The notes under the pieces were generated by a model that had not been told where the DNA came from, searched no databases, and worked only from the letters and a program-made list of their open reading frames with translations. The position numbers and the translations under genes were made by a program. This document shows positions 44,843 to 53,134 of a stretch of 64,000 bases of DNA, in pieces. Every line of letters starts with the position of its first letter. Within the stretch, counting starts at the first letter, position 1. This DNA comes from CBDBJR01 sp965206445 (GTDB lineage Bacteria; Pseudomonadota; Gammaproteobacteria; Arenicellales; Poriferihabitantaceae): positions 1,054,001 through 1,118,000 of the forward strand of contig CBDBJR010000002.1 in the NCBI GenBank assembly GCA_965206445.1, given 5' to 3'.

Positions 44843-46504
44843 CTATGCGGCTTGCGCCGCCTCTTTCATTGGAGGCGGAATAGCGGCGACAGCGGAAGAA
44901 TCCTCCCGCAGCGATTTAATCACGCCCCAAGTTATCAGCAGCAGAATAATGCTGACCGGAAAAGCGGCGGCAATGGATGCCGTCTGCAACGCTCCGAGTC
45001 CGCCGGCAACCAGCAGCACGGCGGCGACGAGTCCTTCGCCCAATCCCCACATGATGCGGAATTTCTGCGGCGGGTTGTCGTTGCCCATGCTGAGCATCGT
45101 GGTTATCACCAGCGTGCCGGAGTCGGACGAAGTGATGAACCATGTGGATATGAGGAATGTCGCCAATGCCGCAATCGCCCAAGTCGCCCAGCCGAAATTC
45201 ATCGCTCCTATCGTTGTGTAGAGGGCGGTGGATATATCCTCGTTGACCGCGCCGATGATGTCAGTGTCGGTCTGGAACAGCGAGAGCAGGGCGGATTGTC
45301 CGGCGCCGGCCACGACGGTCGGCCCCTCGCTGAATAATTCCAAATGCAATGCGCTGCCGCCGAAAATCGCCAGCCAGAAAAAAGCGATGGAAGTCGGCAC
45401 GAACATCACCCCGACCATAAATTCCCGAATCGTCCGGCCACGTGAAATTCGGGCGATGAACATTCCGACGAAAGGCGCCCACGAAATCCACCAGCCCCAA
45501 TAAAAGATTGTCCATGCGCCCTGCCACGCCGACGATTTTTCGCCGCCCGCCGTCCAGAATCCCATCGGCACGACATTCCACAGATAGTCGCCGACAGTGG
45601 TGATGAAAAACCCAAGCAGCCATTTTGTCGGTCCGATCAGCAAAAACGCCCCGACCAAAATTATGCTGAGATAAATGTTCCATTCGCTGATGATGCGGAT
45701 TCCCTTGCCGACGCCGGAAACCGCCGACAGAGTCGCCACCGCCGAAATGACAGCAATAAGAATAACCTGCGTCATCACCGTATTGTCGATATCAAACAGA
45801 TATTTCAGCCCGGCTCCCATCTGGCTCACGCCGAGCCCCAGCGAGGTGGCGACGCCGAACACCGTGCCGAAAACAGCCAGCAAATCGACGGCGTTACCGA
45901 TTGGCCCGTAGATTTTGTCGCCGATAATCGGATGCAGGGCGCTGCGCAAAGTCAGCGGCAATTTTTTCCGAAAGCCGAAATACGCCAAGCACAGCCCGAC
46001 CATCACATAAACCGCCCAGCCGTGGAATCCCCAATGGAAATAAGTCACGCGCATGGCGATGATGGCGGCGGATTCCGACTGCGGAGCAACGCCCGCTTGG
46101 TCTTGAAACGGATTCCCTTGAAAATGGTAAATCGGCTCGGCGATGGACCAGAACAGCAAACCGATTCCAACGCCGGCCGAAAACAGCATCGAAAACCACG
46201 AAAAATTTGAAAATTCGGGGCGCGAGTCGTCGTCGCCGAGACGAATGCTGCCGAAGCGGCTGAACATCAAGTACAGCGTGGCGAAAAACACCACCGACAC
46301 GGTGGAAATGTAATACCAGTTGAGCGTCGATTCCAGCCAGCCGCGCACGGCGCCGTAAATGGAATTGGCGAACTCCACATTGAGTATCGTGAAAATCACG
46401 AACGCCGCCACAATGCCTTTGGCGGCGAGTGCCATGCCGGGATGCAGGCCGTTCCAAAATCCGGCGGTTGCCACGCCGATGCGCGGCTGAGGGGTGCTAT
46501 TCAT
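44843..46504 (-). CDS. BCCT-family betaine/choline/carnitine-type transporter
   Basis: This is a 553-residue inner-membrane protein with twelve predicted helices that imports a trimethylammonium compound with sodium or protons. WNGLHPGMALAAKGIVAAF opens it. GVGIGLLFWSIAEPIYHF and the helix-8 signature FYWGWWISWAPFVGMFIARI contain the tryptophans that hold the quaternary ammonium. ISRGRTIREF follows. The ATG at 46504 is chosen for the GGAGG before it; the open frame to 46723 is not needed. Glycine betaine would also be the product of TmpA/TmpB, so the organism clearly handles betaines. Confidence 0.92.
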   Translation of the reverse strand: MNSTPQPRIGVATAGFWNGLHPGMALAAKGIVAAFVIFTILNVEFANSIYGAVRGWLESTLNWYYISTVSVVFFATLYLMFSRFGSIRLGDDDSRPEFSNFSWFSMLFSAGVGIGLLFWSIAEPIYHFQGNPFQDQAGVAPQSESAAIIAMRVTYFHWGFHGWAVYVMVGLCLAYFGFRKKLPLTLRSALHPIIGDKIYGPIGNAVDLLAVFGTVFGVATSLGLGVSQMGAGLKYLFDIDNTVMTQVILIAVISAVATLSAVSGVGKGIRIISEWNIYLSIILVGAFLLIGPTKWLLGFFITTVGDYLWNVVPMGFWTAGGEKSSAWQGAWTIFYWGWWISWAPFVGMFIARISRGRTIREFMVGVMFVPTSIAFFWLAIFGGSALHLELFSEGPTVVAGAGQSALLSLFQTDTDIIGAVNEDISTALYTTIGAMNFGWATWAIAALATFLISTWFITSSDSGTLVITTMLSMGNDNPPQKFRIMWGLGEGLVAAVLLVAGGLGALQTASIAAAFPVSIILLLITWGVIKSLREDSSAVAAIPPPMKEAAQAA

Positions 46505-46596
46505 GGTTGTGCCTCCGTTTTTTATTAGCGAAGTTGAATTATTACCATAATTCTCCCCGCTGTCAAATAACCGGACGGGGAAATTTGAGGGAGAAA

Positions 46597-47094
46597 TTAA
46601 ATGTTGAGGATGATTTTTACATCGTCCGGAAAGTATCGCTTTTCTAAATTGTCGCCCGGGCCAATGCGGTCGGCGACTAAAAAGTCGCCTCCCGAATCCA
46701 ATGCAATCAGCGGATAATGCCATATACCACGACGAAAATTTATTCCGCGCCCCGGCTCAACAATAAACGCCCGCAGCGATTCCGCCAAAATTTCATCGCC
46801 AAGCGGCGCGACCACAACCGCGAATCTTCCCGCCGTCATCGGCACAAACGCCTGCGAACCCAAGGGATGGCGCTCCAGCATTTCAATTCGCAGCGGCAAT
46901 TTTCGGGCGGCGGCGCGAAAAATGCTTAGTGCGGCAACGCCGTCTTTCGCCGCTTCCACGCGGGCGAGGTCGTTGAATCGCCATGCAGTGCCGTCATTAA
47001 CGGAAAAATGCGGGCGTCCGTCGGCTTCTATGACATCGCCGAAAGGCGCGAAAGATTCGCTCGTGAGAGGCAGCGGCGACAGCGAAATTTTCAT
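46597..47094 (-). CDS. allA: Ureidoglycolate lyase
   Basis: This is a 165-residue cupin-fold enzyme that splits ureidoglycolate to glyoxylate and urea in allantoin/purine breakdown. It shows PLTSESFAPFGDVIEA, ERHPLGSQAFVPM, IVEPGRGINFRRGIWHYPL and FLVADRIG, all AllA landmarks. The H-P-L-G-S-Q motif lies in the active site. It stands about 90 bases upstream of the BCCT gene on the same strand, and no other purine-degradation gene is in the window. Confidence 0.88.
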   Translation of the reverse strand: MKISLSPLPLTSESFAPFGDVIEADGRPHFSVNDGTAWRFNDLARVEAAKDGVAALSIFRAAARKLPLRIEMLERHPLGSQAFVPMTAGRFAVVVAPLGDEILAESLRAFIVEPGRGINFRRGIWHYPLIALDSGGDFLVADRIGPGDNLEKRYFPDDVKIILNI

Positions 47095-47157
47095 TTTTCA
47101 CGCCGACCCGGCCCCGCTACGCCCCGCCCCGGCCCGTACCGCCCCATTGGTCGCCGC

Positions 47158-47360
47158 GCCCCGGTGCCGCACGCGCAAAATCCGCAGACTCAAACACCAC
47201 CGCCCGCCACCGCTGTTCCCCAGCCTGGCCCTGTTCAACCGGAAAATGGCCGCGTGGCTGGTGCCTGTAACACGCCATTCTCCACCATAGCCTCGGTCTG
47301 CAACCCCCGCCACAATGCCGCTTTCAGCAACTGCCTGATTGCCAAAGTCGCCGGGCCTGC
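47158..47360 (+). mobile_element. Internally deleted IS481-like remnant
   Basis: Two transposase parts are joined. CGCAAAATCCGCAGACTCAA, then CCGCCCGCCACCGCTG, matches 52576-52610. It is followed directly by GGCCCTGTTCAACCGGAAAATGG, the AACACC-like block and the right end with GATTGCCAAAGTCGCCGG (matches 52975-53100). About 360 bases of the middle are missing. It lies just upstream of the adhesin promoter. Confidence 0.7.
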
Positions 47361-47369
47361 ATATTTTGC

Positions 47370-47399
47370 TTGACTTTGTCTGCAACCAAACGATAGTAT
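47370..47399 (+). promoter_or_regulatory. Candidate promoter of the autotransporter gene
   Basis: TTGACT (47370-47375), 18 bases, TAGTAT (47394-47399): a fair sigma70 match about 130 bases before the adhesin start. The remaining leader to 47526 shows no other feature. Confidence 0.5.
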
Positions 47400-47535
47400 G
47401 CGAGCGCCTGAGCTTCCCACGCAATCATGCTATGCAGGGCTAACCGCCTTCCAGTCAGGCAATACACTGAGTGGAAAACAGCATGGCGGGAAGAAATTTA
47501 AATCGCAATCACACATTAATTGAGGAATGAAAGAC

Positions 47536-50500
47536 ATGCAAAAAAGTAACTCAGTAACCGGGATTTCATCATTGATCAGGTTGACCGATAAAGGTCGGCA
47601 TTACACACGACTCCTGCTGTGTACGGCGGCTCTCCTTGCAATATTTTGTGGGGGGGGGGGGGGGGGGGTAACTTCCGCCTGGGGGCTTGCGATAGGAGAA
47701 GGTGCCGATGATGTCGTCGCTTCTATCCCGAGCTATGCCAATGTGGCAGAGTTTTTGGCCAATGCGGATCGGTATGAGGACCGAAATGCCGAAATAAACG
47801 GGCGTCTCTATCCTATTTATCTTCTTCGCGAATTTGAAGATGCTCCCGGCAATACCCTGACCGATGCTAACCTGGTTGCAACCTATACCGATTTAGTAGC
47901 ATTCAGGGACGCCGCTGGGCGCACCGGAACGGTGTTTGCCGTGGTTGGAGGCGAGCTCTATAGGTCGAACACTTTAGATGTGTTGGGAGAAGACGCCTCG
48001 CCGGAATCTCTCGGGTTTCGCACTACTGCGGTGGGTGACAGAGCCAGGGCTACTGGCTATGATGCCACAGCCGTGGGACAGGGTGCGAGAGCCTCCGGCG
48101 ATTCATCCACTGCCCTGGGTCAAAGTTCTGGGGCACAGGGTGGTAATTCTATAGCGATCGGTGACCATGCCCGATCCTATGGTGGCAGGTCCATTGCTCT
48201 CGGGGCTTTTGCTCATAGTGGTGGCGACAGATCTACCGCAGTAGGGCGGATCTCCGTCACTTACGGAGAGCGTAGCAGCGCGTTTGGTAATTACGCCCAC
48301 GCGCTGGGACGGCACTCCACTGCGCTGGGCCAGAGCGCCTACGCGGCCAATCTGGCACCCGGTGAAGACTTTGAGGATGTCATCGCTGCCGACAATAATC
48401 TGGGATATCCCCCCGAATTAATTGAATGTGCTCTCGACCAGAGAGCCTACGTACCGGATTGCCTGAAATACTACACCGATCAGGAAAAGGCCAATTCGCT
48501 GTTAACCGCCGAGAACGCCGAAGGTGAAGCGTTCCGTGCCGGCATTCAGACGCGGTTGCAAGGCGTTTTGGATGGCCTTACTGTAGAGCGCGCCACCGCC
48601 GTAGGTGACAGCGCCAGAGCGACAAACGATGATGCTACCGCCGTGGGACAGAGTGCAGAAGCCTCCGGCGATGAATCCACTGCTCTGGGTCAAAATTCCG
48701 GGGCACAGGGTAGTAAGTCTATAGCGCTCGGTTACAATGCCCGTGCCTATGGCCTTAGGTCCGCTGCCCTTGGGGATTTTGCCCATAGTGGCAGCGATAG
48801 ATCTACCGCAATAGGGGGTGTCTCCAGTGCTTATGGCCAGCGTAGCAGCGCGTTTGGCCACTACGCCAACGCGCTGGGACTGCGCACCACTGCGTTGGGC
48901 AATGGTGCCTATGCGGCCAACCTGGCACCCGGTCAAGAATTTGAAGATGCCATCGTTGCCGACAGCCCGGGATTCCCGCCCGAATTAATTGAATGTGCTG
49001 CGGATAACAAGCCCTATATACCGGATTGCCTGAAATTTTACACCGCTGAGGAACAGGCCGATCCGCTGTTAGAGGTCGATTCCCCCGCAGGCGATGCGTT
49101 CCGTGCCGGCATTCAGACGCGGTTGCGGGAAGACATTTTGGATGCCCTTACTGTAGAGCGCGCCACCGCCGTAGGCGACAGCGCCAGAGCCATAAATGAT
49201 GATACTACCGCCGTGGGGCAGGGGGCGGAAGCCTCCGGCGATCAATCCACCGCTTTGGGACAGGAGGCGAGAGCCGCCGGCGATGATGCCACCGCCCTGG
49301 GGCAGAGGGCGAGAGCCACCGGTGAAGATGCCACCGCCGTGGGGCAAGGCGCGAGAGCTACCGACCGGCAATCCACCGCCCTGGGTCAGCTTTCCGGCGC
49401 GCAGGGTGAGAATTCTGTAGCGCTCGGCGACCATACCCGTGCCTATGGTGACAGGTCTACTGCTCTCGGACAATTTGCCCATAGTGGTGGCGAAAGATCT
49501 ACCGCAGTAGGGCAGATTTCCAGCACTTACGGGGATCGTAGCAGCGCGTTTGGTCGCTACGCCAACGCACTGGGACTGCGCTCCACTGCGTTGGGTCACG
49601 GTGCCTACGCGGCCAATCTGGCACCCGGTGAAGACTTTGAAGATGTCATCGCTGCCGACGATAATATGGGAACTCCCGACGAATTAATTGAATGTGCTCT
49701 CGACGCTGAAGTCTATATACCGGATTGCCTGAAATTTTACACCGCTGAGGAACAGGCCGATCCGCTGTTAGAGGTCGATTCCCCCGCAGGCGATGCGTTC
49801 CGTGCCGGCATTCAGACGCGGTTGCGGGAAGACATTTTGGATGCCCTTACTGTAGAGCGCGCCACCGCCGTAGGCGCCGATGCCCGTGCCATAAACTCTT
49901 TTACCACCGCTATAGGCGTCAGCGCGGAAGCATCCGGCGAAGGATCCACCGCTGTGGGTGCAGGCGCAGAAGCCGCCGGCAGACTATCCACCGCCCTGGG
50001 CGCAGGTGCAGTCGCCCGTCGAGACAATCAGATTGTGCTGGGCGTCAGGTCAGTCGAGGATGACCCCGCCACTACCGGTGTGGACGAAACGCGCGCTGCC
50101 AGCACGTATACTCTGCCGGGCTTGCCCGATGATTCGGCGTCCGGTCCCCAGTTGGTAACCACCGATGCCGATGGCAACCTTGCCACCGACGGTGGCAGCG
50201 TGCGGCGCGAGATTGCAGCCGGTGATGCCGCCCTGCGCAACGATTTGGGTACGGCTGCGGATGTGGCGGCTGCGGACGGCAGCGTCTATGCGCGCATAGG
50301 CGCTGAGATTGCCGCCCGTGAAACTGCCGTGAGTGGCATTGAAAGCGCGTTATCCAGCCTGAGCAGCGGTGGCGTCGGGGAACTGGGAGCGGAAAGGGCC
50401 GCTCGAATGTTGGGTGATGCCGCCCTGCGCACCGATTTGGGCACGGCTATGGATCCGGAGTCTGCGACCGGCAGCGCCTATGCGCGCATCAGAGCTGTGC

Positions 50501-51828
50501 AAAGTGGTTTGGGCGCGGTTGGCGATCCGGCGTCTACGGGCGGCAGCGCCCATGCGCGCATCAACGCTGTGCAAAGTGTTTTGGGCACGGTTGACGAGCT
50601 GATGGATGCGGAAGGCAGCGCCCATGCGCGCATCAGCGCTGTGCAAAGTGGTTTGGGCACGGCTACGGATGCGGAGTCTGCGACCGGCAGCGCCTATGCG
50701 CGCATCAGCGCTGTGCAAAGTGGTTTGGGCACGGCTGACGATACGGCGGCTGTGGACGGCAGTGCCTATGCGCGCATCAGCGCTGTGCAAAGTGGTTTGG
50801 GCACGGCTACGGATGCGGAGTCTGCGACCGGCAGCGCCTATGCGCGCATCAGCGCTGTGCAAAGTGGTTTGGGCACGGATGGGGATGGGGCGGATATGGA
50901 CGGCAGCGTCTATGCGCGCATCAGCGCTGTGCAAAATGTTTTGCGTACTGGCGATGCGATTAGCGCGGCGAATGCCGCCCGAGTTGTTGAAGAAGAGGTC
51001 GGGTCTGCGGTTGAAACCGTCGACGAGGTGAGCGATTTGATCGAAGGCGAAACGGTGACACTGGACGAGGAACGGACAGCAACGAGCCAGGCCGTGGTCC
51101 TGAGAGGCGGTAGCGTTAACCAGAAAGTGGCGTATCTGGCCACCCGAATTGGTACAGCAGTTGATCTGGACGCCCCAATCGTGATTTTGGATGATGACGG
51201 AGTTGAGATTCCACTGAATACGAAGGAAGAACAGTTCATACAACTCGGCGTGGACCGGGGCGTGGTCCAGCAAAACCAGTTAATGTTCCGTCACCTGTTC
51301 GGCACCCCGACCGGTTCTGCCGAGGGCGCCAATAGCGTTGACCCGGACCCCGGCAGTATCGCAGGGAGAGTCGGTCAAATGGAAGAGGGTGTCGGTGAAA
51401 TGAAAGCGGGTGGCGGTTTTGATCTTGAGCGGGCTACTGATATGCCCGCCGCAGGCGTGACGCGCCGTGTGGTGGTAGAAGAGACCGAGGGGCCCCCGGG
51501 GGGCCGCACCACACGGTTGAGAACGCTGGATTTGGGCGCTCTGGGCGGCTTGGATCAGCGTGTAGACGGCTTAAACCGGCGGGTGGAAAGCTTATCCACG
51601 CAGCTGGACGAGGGCATCGCCATGTCTGCGGCGCTGTCCGCTTTGCCTAACGCTGTTCCCGGCAAAGGCCGCTATACCCTCGGTCTGGGGCTGGGCAATC
51701 ACGGGGGCTCGTCGGCGGTCGCAATGGGCTTCGCCGGTCGTTTAAAGAAGTCCACCCACATCAATATCGGTATTTCGACAGCGGGCGACACGATTACCAG
51801 CCGTGCCGGGGTGAGTTGGTCCTGGTAG
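47536..51828 (+). CDS. YadA-type trimeric autotransporter adhesin, phase-variable
   Basis: This is a 1430-residue surface adhesin. ATG 47536 lies nine bases after GAGGA (47522-47526); ATG 47527 is in frame but touches that site. The signal peptide (about residues 10-50: LLLCTAALLAIFC then six Gly) contains a 19-G run. The head (about 155-780) has three large blocks of 14-residue YadA-head repeats (ATAVG--A-A-G-, STALGQ, SIALG), each block closed by an insert with two Cys (LIECALD, PDCLK). A second Ala-rich region leads to a stalk of near-identical ~25-residue repeats (SAYARISAVQSGLGT). The last ~70 residues are the YadA beta-barrel anchor (YTLGLGLGNHGGSSAVAMGF, then VSWSW with terminal aromatic). 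It trimerises in the outer membrane and probably mediates adhesion. Confidence 0.92.
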   Translation: MQKSNSVTGISSLIRLTDKGRHYTRLLLCTAALLAIFCGGGGGGVTSAWGLAIGEGADDVVASIPSYANVAEFLANADRYEDRNAEINGRLYPIYLLREFEDAPGNTLTDANLVATYTDLVAFRDAAGRTGTVFAVVGGELYRSNTLDVLGEDASPESLGFRTTAVGDRARATGYDATAVGQGARASGDSSTALGQSSGAQGGNSIAIGDHARSYGGRSIALGAFAHSGGDRSTAVGRISVTYGERSSAFGNYAHALGRHSTALGQSAYAANLAPGEDFEDVIAADNNLGYPPELIECALDQRAYVPDCLKYYTDQEKANSLLTAENAEGEAFRAGIQTRLQGVLDGLTVERATAVGDSARATNDDATAVGQSAEASGDESTALGQNSGAQGSKSIALGYNARAYGLRSAALGDFAHSGSDRSTAIGGVSSAYGQRSSAFGHYANALGLRTTALGNGAYAANLAPGQEFEDAIVADSPGFPPELIECAADNKPYIPDCLKFYTAEEQADPLLEVDSPAGDAFRAGIQTRLREDILDALTVERATAVGDSARAINDDTTAVGQGAEASGDQSTALGQEARAAGDDATALGQRARATGEDATAVGQGARATDRQSTALGQLSGAQGENSVALGDHTRAYGDRSTALGQFAHSGGERSTAVGQISSTYGDRSSAFGRYANALGLRSTALGHGAYAANLAPGEDFEDVIAADDNMGTPDELIECALDAEVYIPDCLKFYTAEEQADPLLEVDSPAGDAFRAGIQTRLREDILDALTVERATAVGADARAINSFTTAIGVSAEASGEGSTAVGAGAEAAGRLSTALGAGAVARRDNQIVLGVRSVEDDPATTGVDETRAASTYTLPGLPDDSASGPQLVTTDADGNLATDGGSVRREIAAGDAALRNDLGTAADVAAADGSVYARIGAEIAARETAVSGIESALSSLSSGGVGELGAERAARMLGDAALRTDLGTAMDPESATGSAYARIRAVQSGLGAVGDPASTGGSAHARINAVQSVLGTVDELMDAEGSAHARISAVQSGLGTATDAESATGSAYARISAVQSGLGTADDTAAVDGSAYARISAVQSGLGTATDAESATGSAYARISAVQSGLGTDGDGADMDGSVYARISAVQNVLRTGDAISAANAARVVEEEVGSAVETVDEVSDLIEGETVTLDEERTATSQAVVLRGGSVNQKVAYLATRIGTAVDLDAPIVILDDDGVEIPLNTKEEQFIQLGVDRGVVQQNQLMFRHLFGTPTGSAEGANSVDPDPGSIAGRVGQMEEGVGEMKAGGGFDLERATDMPAAGVTRRVVVEETEGPPGGRTTRLRTLDLGALGGLDQRVDGLNRRVESLSTQLDEGIAMSAALSALPNAVPGKGRYTLGLGLGNHGGSSAVAMGFAGRLKKSTHINIGISTAGDTITSRAGVSWSW
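47650..47668 (+). repeat. Poly-G tract of 19 bases inside the adhesin signal peptide
   Basis: Nineteen consecutive G encode six glycines and the first base of a valine codon. In this state the frame is open (ON). Loss or gain of one or two G would stop translation soon after. Long poly-G tracts are classical slipped-strand contingency loci. Confidence 0.9.
48019..49875 (+). repeat. Three large head-domain repeats in the adhesin gene
   Basis: Three units of about 550-720 bp start at ATAVGD-ARA codons near 48025, 48595 and 49165. Each ends in a common insert with APG(E/Q)(D/E)FED, then ELIEC, PDCLK, FRAGIQTRL and TVERATAVG. The DNA of units 2 and 3 is almost identical over the insert (49015-49165 and 49735-49885). 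Unit 3 has extra short repeats (49258-49375). Confidence 0.85.
50440..50945 (+). repeat. Stalk repeats of about 75 bp in the adhesin gene
   Basis: At least seven units encode SAYARI-AVQSGLGT plus a variable ~10-residue linker (TDAESATG, DDTAAVDG and the like). Two linkers at about 50660 and 50810 are identical in DNA, showing recent duplication. This is coding repeat, not a CRISPR. Confidence 0.9.
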
Positions 51829-51847
51829 CCTGTCAATACAACCTGAG

Positions 51848-51881
51848 AACCCCTGCGGCTGAGCGGTCGCAGGGGTTTTTT
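51848..51881 (+). terminator. Terminator of the autotransporter gene
   Basis: AACCCCTGCG and CGCAGGGGTT pair perfectly around a nine-base loop, followed by six T, 20 bases after the adhesin stop. A textbook rho-independent terminator. The stretch from 51882 to 52025 holds nothing I recognise. Confidence 0.92.
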
Positions 51882-52025
51882 AATTGCCATTGCCGTACTC
51901 GGCTGGTTTTGACAACCCCCCCTACGCCGAGACCCTGGAAGGACTAGAGGCCATCCGCCCATACGACGCACCTTGTAGTATAAGCAGTCACTCCGCCGTG
52001 GGGCTTTCGCAGAGTGGGTGTGGGC

Positions 52026-53111
52026 TTGTATAAGCTCAGAAACCTTTGGCACTCTGCCCCAAGAGGAGAGCCATGCAAATTCACCATGCCGGATACCGCA
52101 TCCGGGGGTTTTACCGAGTAGCTCATTCAGGGCATGTTTGGGGGATGACTTCCAAACATGCCCAACACCGCCTTGCGATCGGGGAATTTTCCGACCGGCA
52201 CGGCAAAATCGCTGCCAGCGAGGCCTTTAAGGTCAGCATTCGTACGCTCTATCGCTGGCGTCAGACCCTCAAACACAACGCCGGCAACGCCGCCGCGCTC
52301 ACGCCTGAATCCTGTGTACCGCACCGGCGCAGGCGACCAGTCACGCCACCGCTCCTGAGCGAGCAAATCCGGCAATTGCGCCGACAATACCCCAACCTCG
52401 GCAAGGCCAAACTCCATGTATTATTACGCGACTGGTGCGCGCAGCGGCGACTGGCGCTGCCGAGCGTCTCCACCATCGGGCGCATCATTGCCAAAGACCC
52501 GCATAAAATGCGCCACGCTCCCGCGCGTATCTCACCCACCGGGCGCCTCAAACCGCTGCTGCGTACCCGTAAAACACGCAAACCCAAACACTACCGGTCG
52601 CCGCCACTGGCCCTGTTTGCCTGCGATACCGTGATGCGCCTGCGCGACGGCATCCGCCGCTACCTGTTCACCTTCATCGACCCCAACAGCCGCTTTGCCA
52701 TTGCCTTTGCGGCCAATTCTGCTACCAGCCGCAACACCTCCATCGCCCTGGAGGCGCTCACCGACCTGCTGCCCGTGCAACCGCAATTCCTGCTCTCCGA
52801 TAACGGTTCTGAGTTCATGGGTGATTTCCAGCAACGCCTTAATCAGCTCGGTATTGTCCACTGGTGGACTTACCCCAGGTCACCCAAAATGAATGCCCAT
52901 TGTGAGCGCTTCAACCGCACCATACAGGAGCAGTTCGTGGATTATCACGCCGACTTGCTGTTCACTGACCTGGCCTTGTTTAACCGCAAAATGGCCGCCT
53001 GGCTGGTCGAATATAACACCGTCATTCCCCACCATAGCCTCGGTCTGCAAACTCCGATACAATTCGGCTTCCAACAACTGCCACAGTGCCAAAGGTATTG
53101 GACCCATACAC
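52026..53111 (+). mobile_element. Intact IS481-like insertion sequence
   Basis: The left inverted repeat TTGTATAAGC then AACCTTTGGCACTCTG (52026-52056) is the reverse complement, with mismatches, of the right end CACAGTGCCAAAGGT then CCATACA (53083-53111). The element of about 1.09 kb contains one transposase gene. The right border joins the leader of the FAD oxidoreductase: bases from ACAGCGGGGAG on are shared with the other copy at 43905, those before are not. No clear target duplication can be read. Confidence 0.75.
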
Positions 53112-53134
53112 ACAGCGGGGAGAACAGGCAGTGA
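52073..53134 (+). CDS. IS481-like transposase (DDE integrase core)
   Basis: This is a 353-residue transposase. The ATG at 52073 follows AAGAGGAGA. An N-terminal helix-turn-helix (FKVSIRTLYRWRQTLK) is followed by a second DNA-binding part (LRRQYPNLGKAKLHVLL) and the RNase-H-like core with D185 (FACDTV), D243 (LLSDNGSEF) and E278 (NAHCERFNR), spaced about 58 and 35. All three are kept, so it may be active. The C-terminus runs out of the element: the last residues (THTHSGENRQ) and the stop are encoded by host DNA, and the stop overlaps the GTG of the oxidoreductase by four bases. Confidence 0.88.
   Translation: MQIHHAGYRIRGFYRVAHSGHVWGMTSKHAQHRLAIGEFSDRHGKIAASEAFKVSIRTLYRWRQTLKHNAGNAAALTPESCVPHRRRRPVTPPLLSEQIRQLRRQYPNLGKAKLHVLLRDWCAQRRLALPSVSTIGRIIAKDPHKMRHAPARISPTGRLKPLLRTRKTRKPKHYRSPPLALFACDTVMRLRDGIRRYLFTFIDPNSRFAIAFAANSATSRNTSIALEALTDLLPVQPQFLLSDNGSEFMGDFQQRLNQLGIVHWWTYPRSPKMNAHCERFNRTIQEQFVDYHADLLFTDLALFNRKMAAWLVEYNTVIPHHSLGLQTPIQFGFQQLPQCQRYWTHTHSGENRQ

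Noticed and set aside
50440..50945. Possible CRISPR array (regular ~75 bp repeats)
   Set aside because: Repeats are in frame within a coding sequence, spacers are not unique, and no cas genes are near.
50350..51273. 307-codon minus-strand frame with repeats (LHSADARIGAA)
   Set aside because: The repeats are the antisense of the adhesin stalk repeats.
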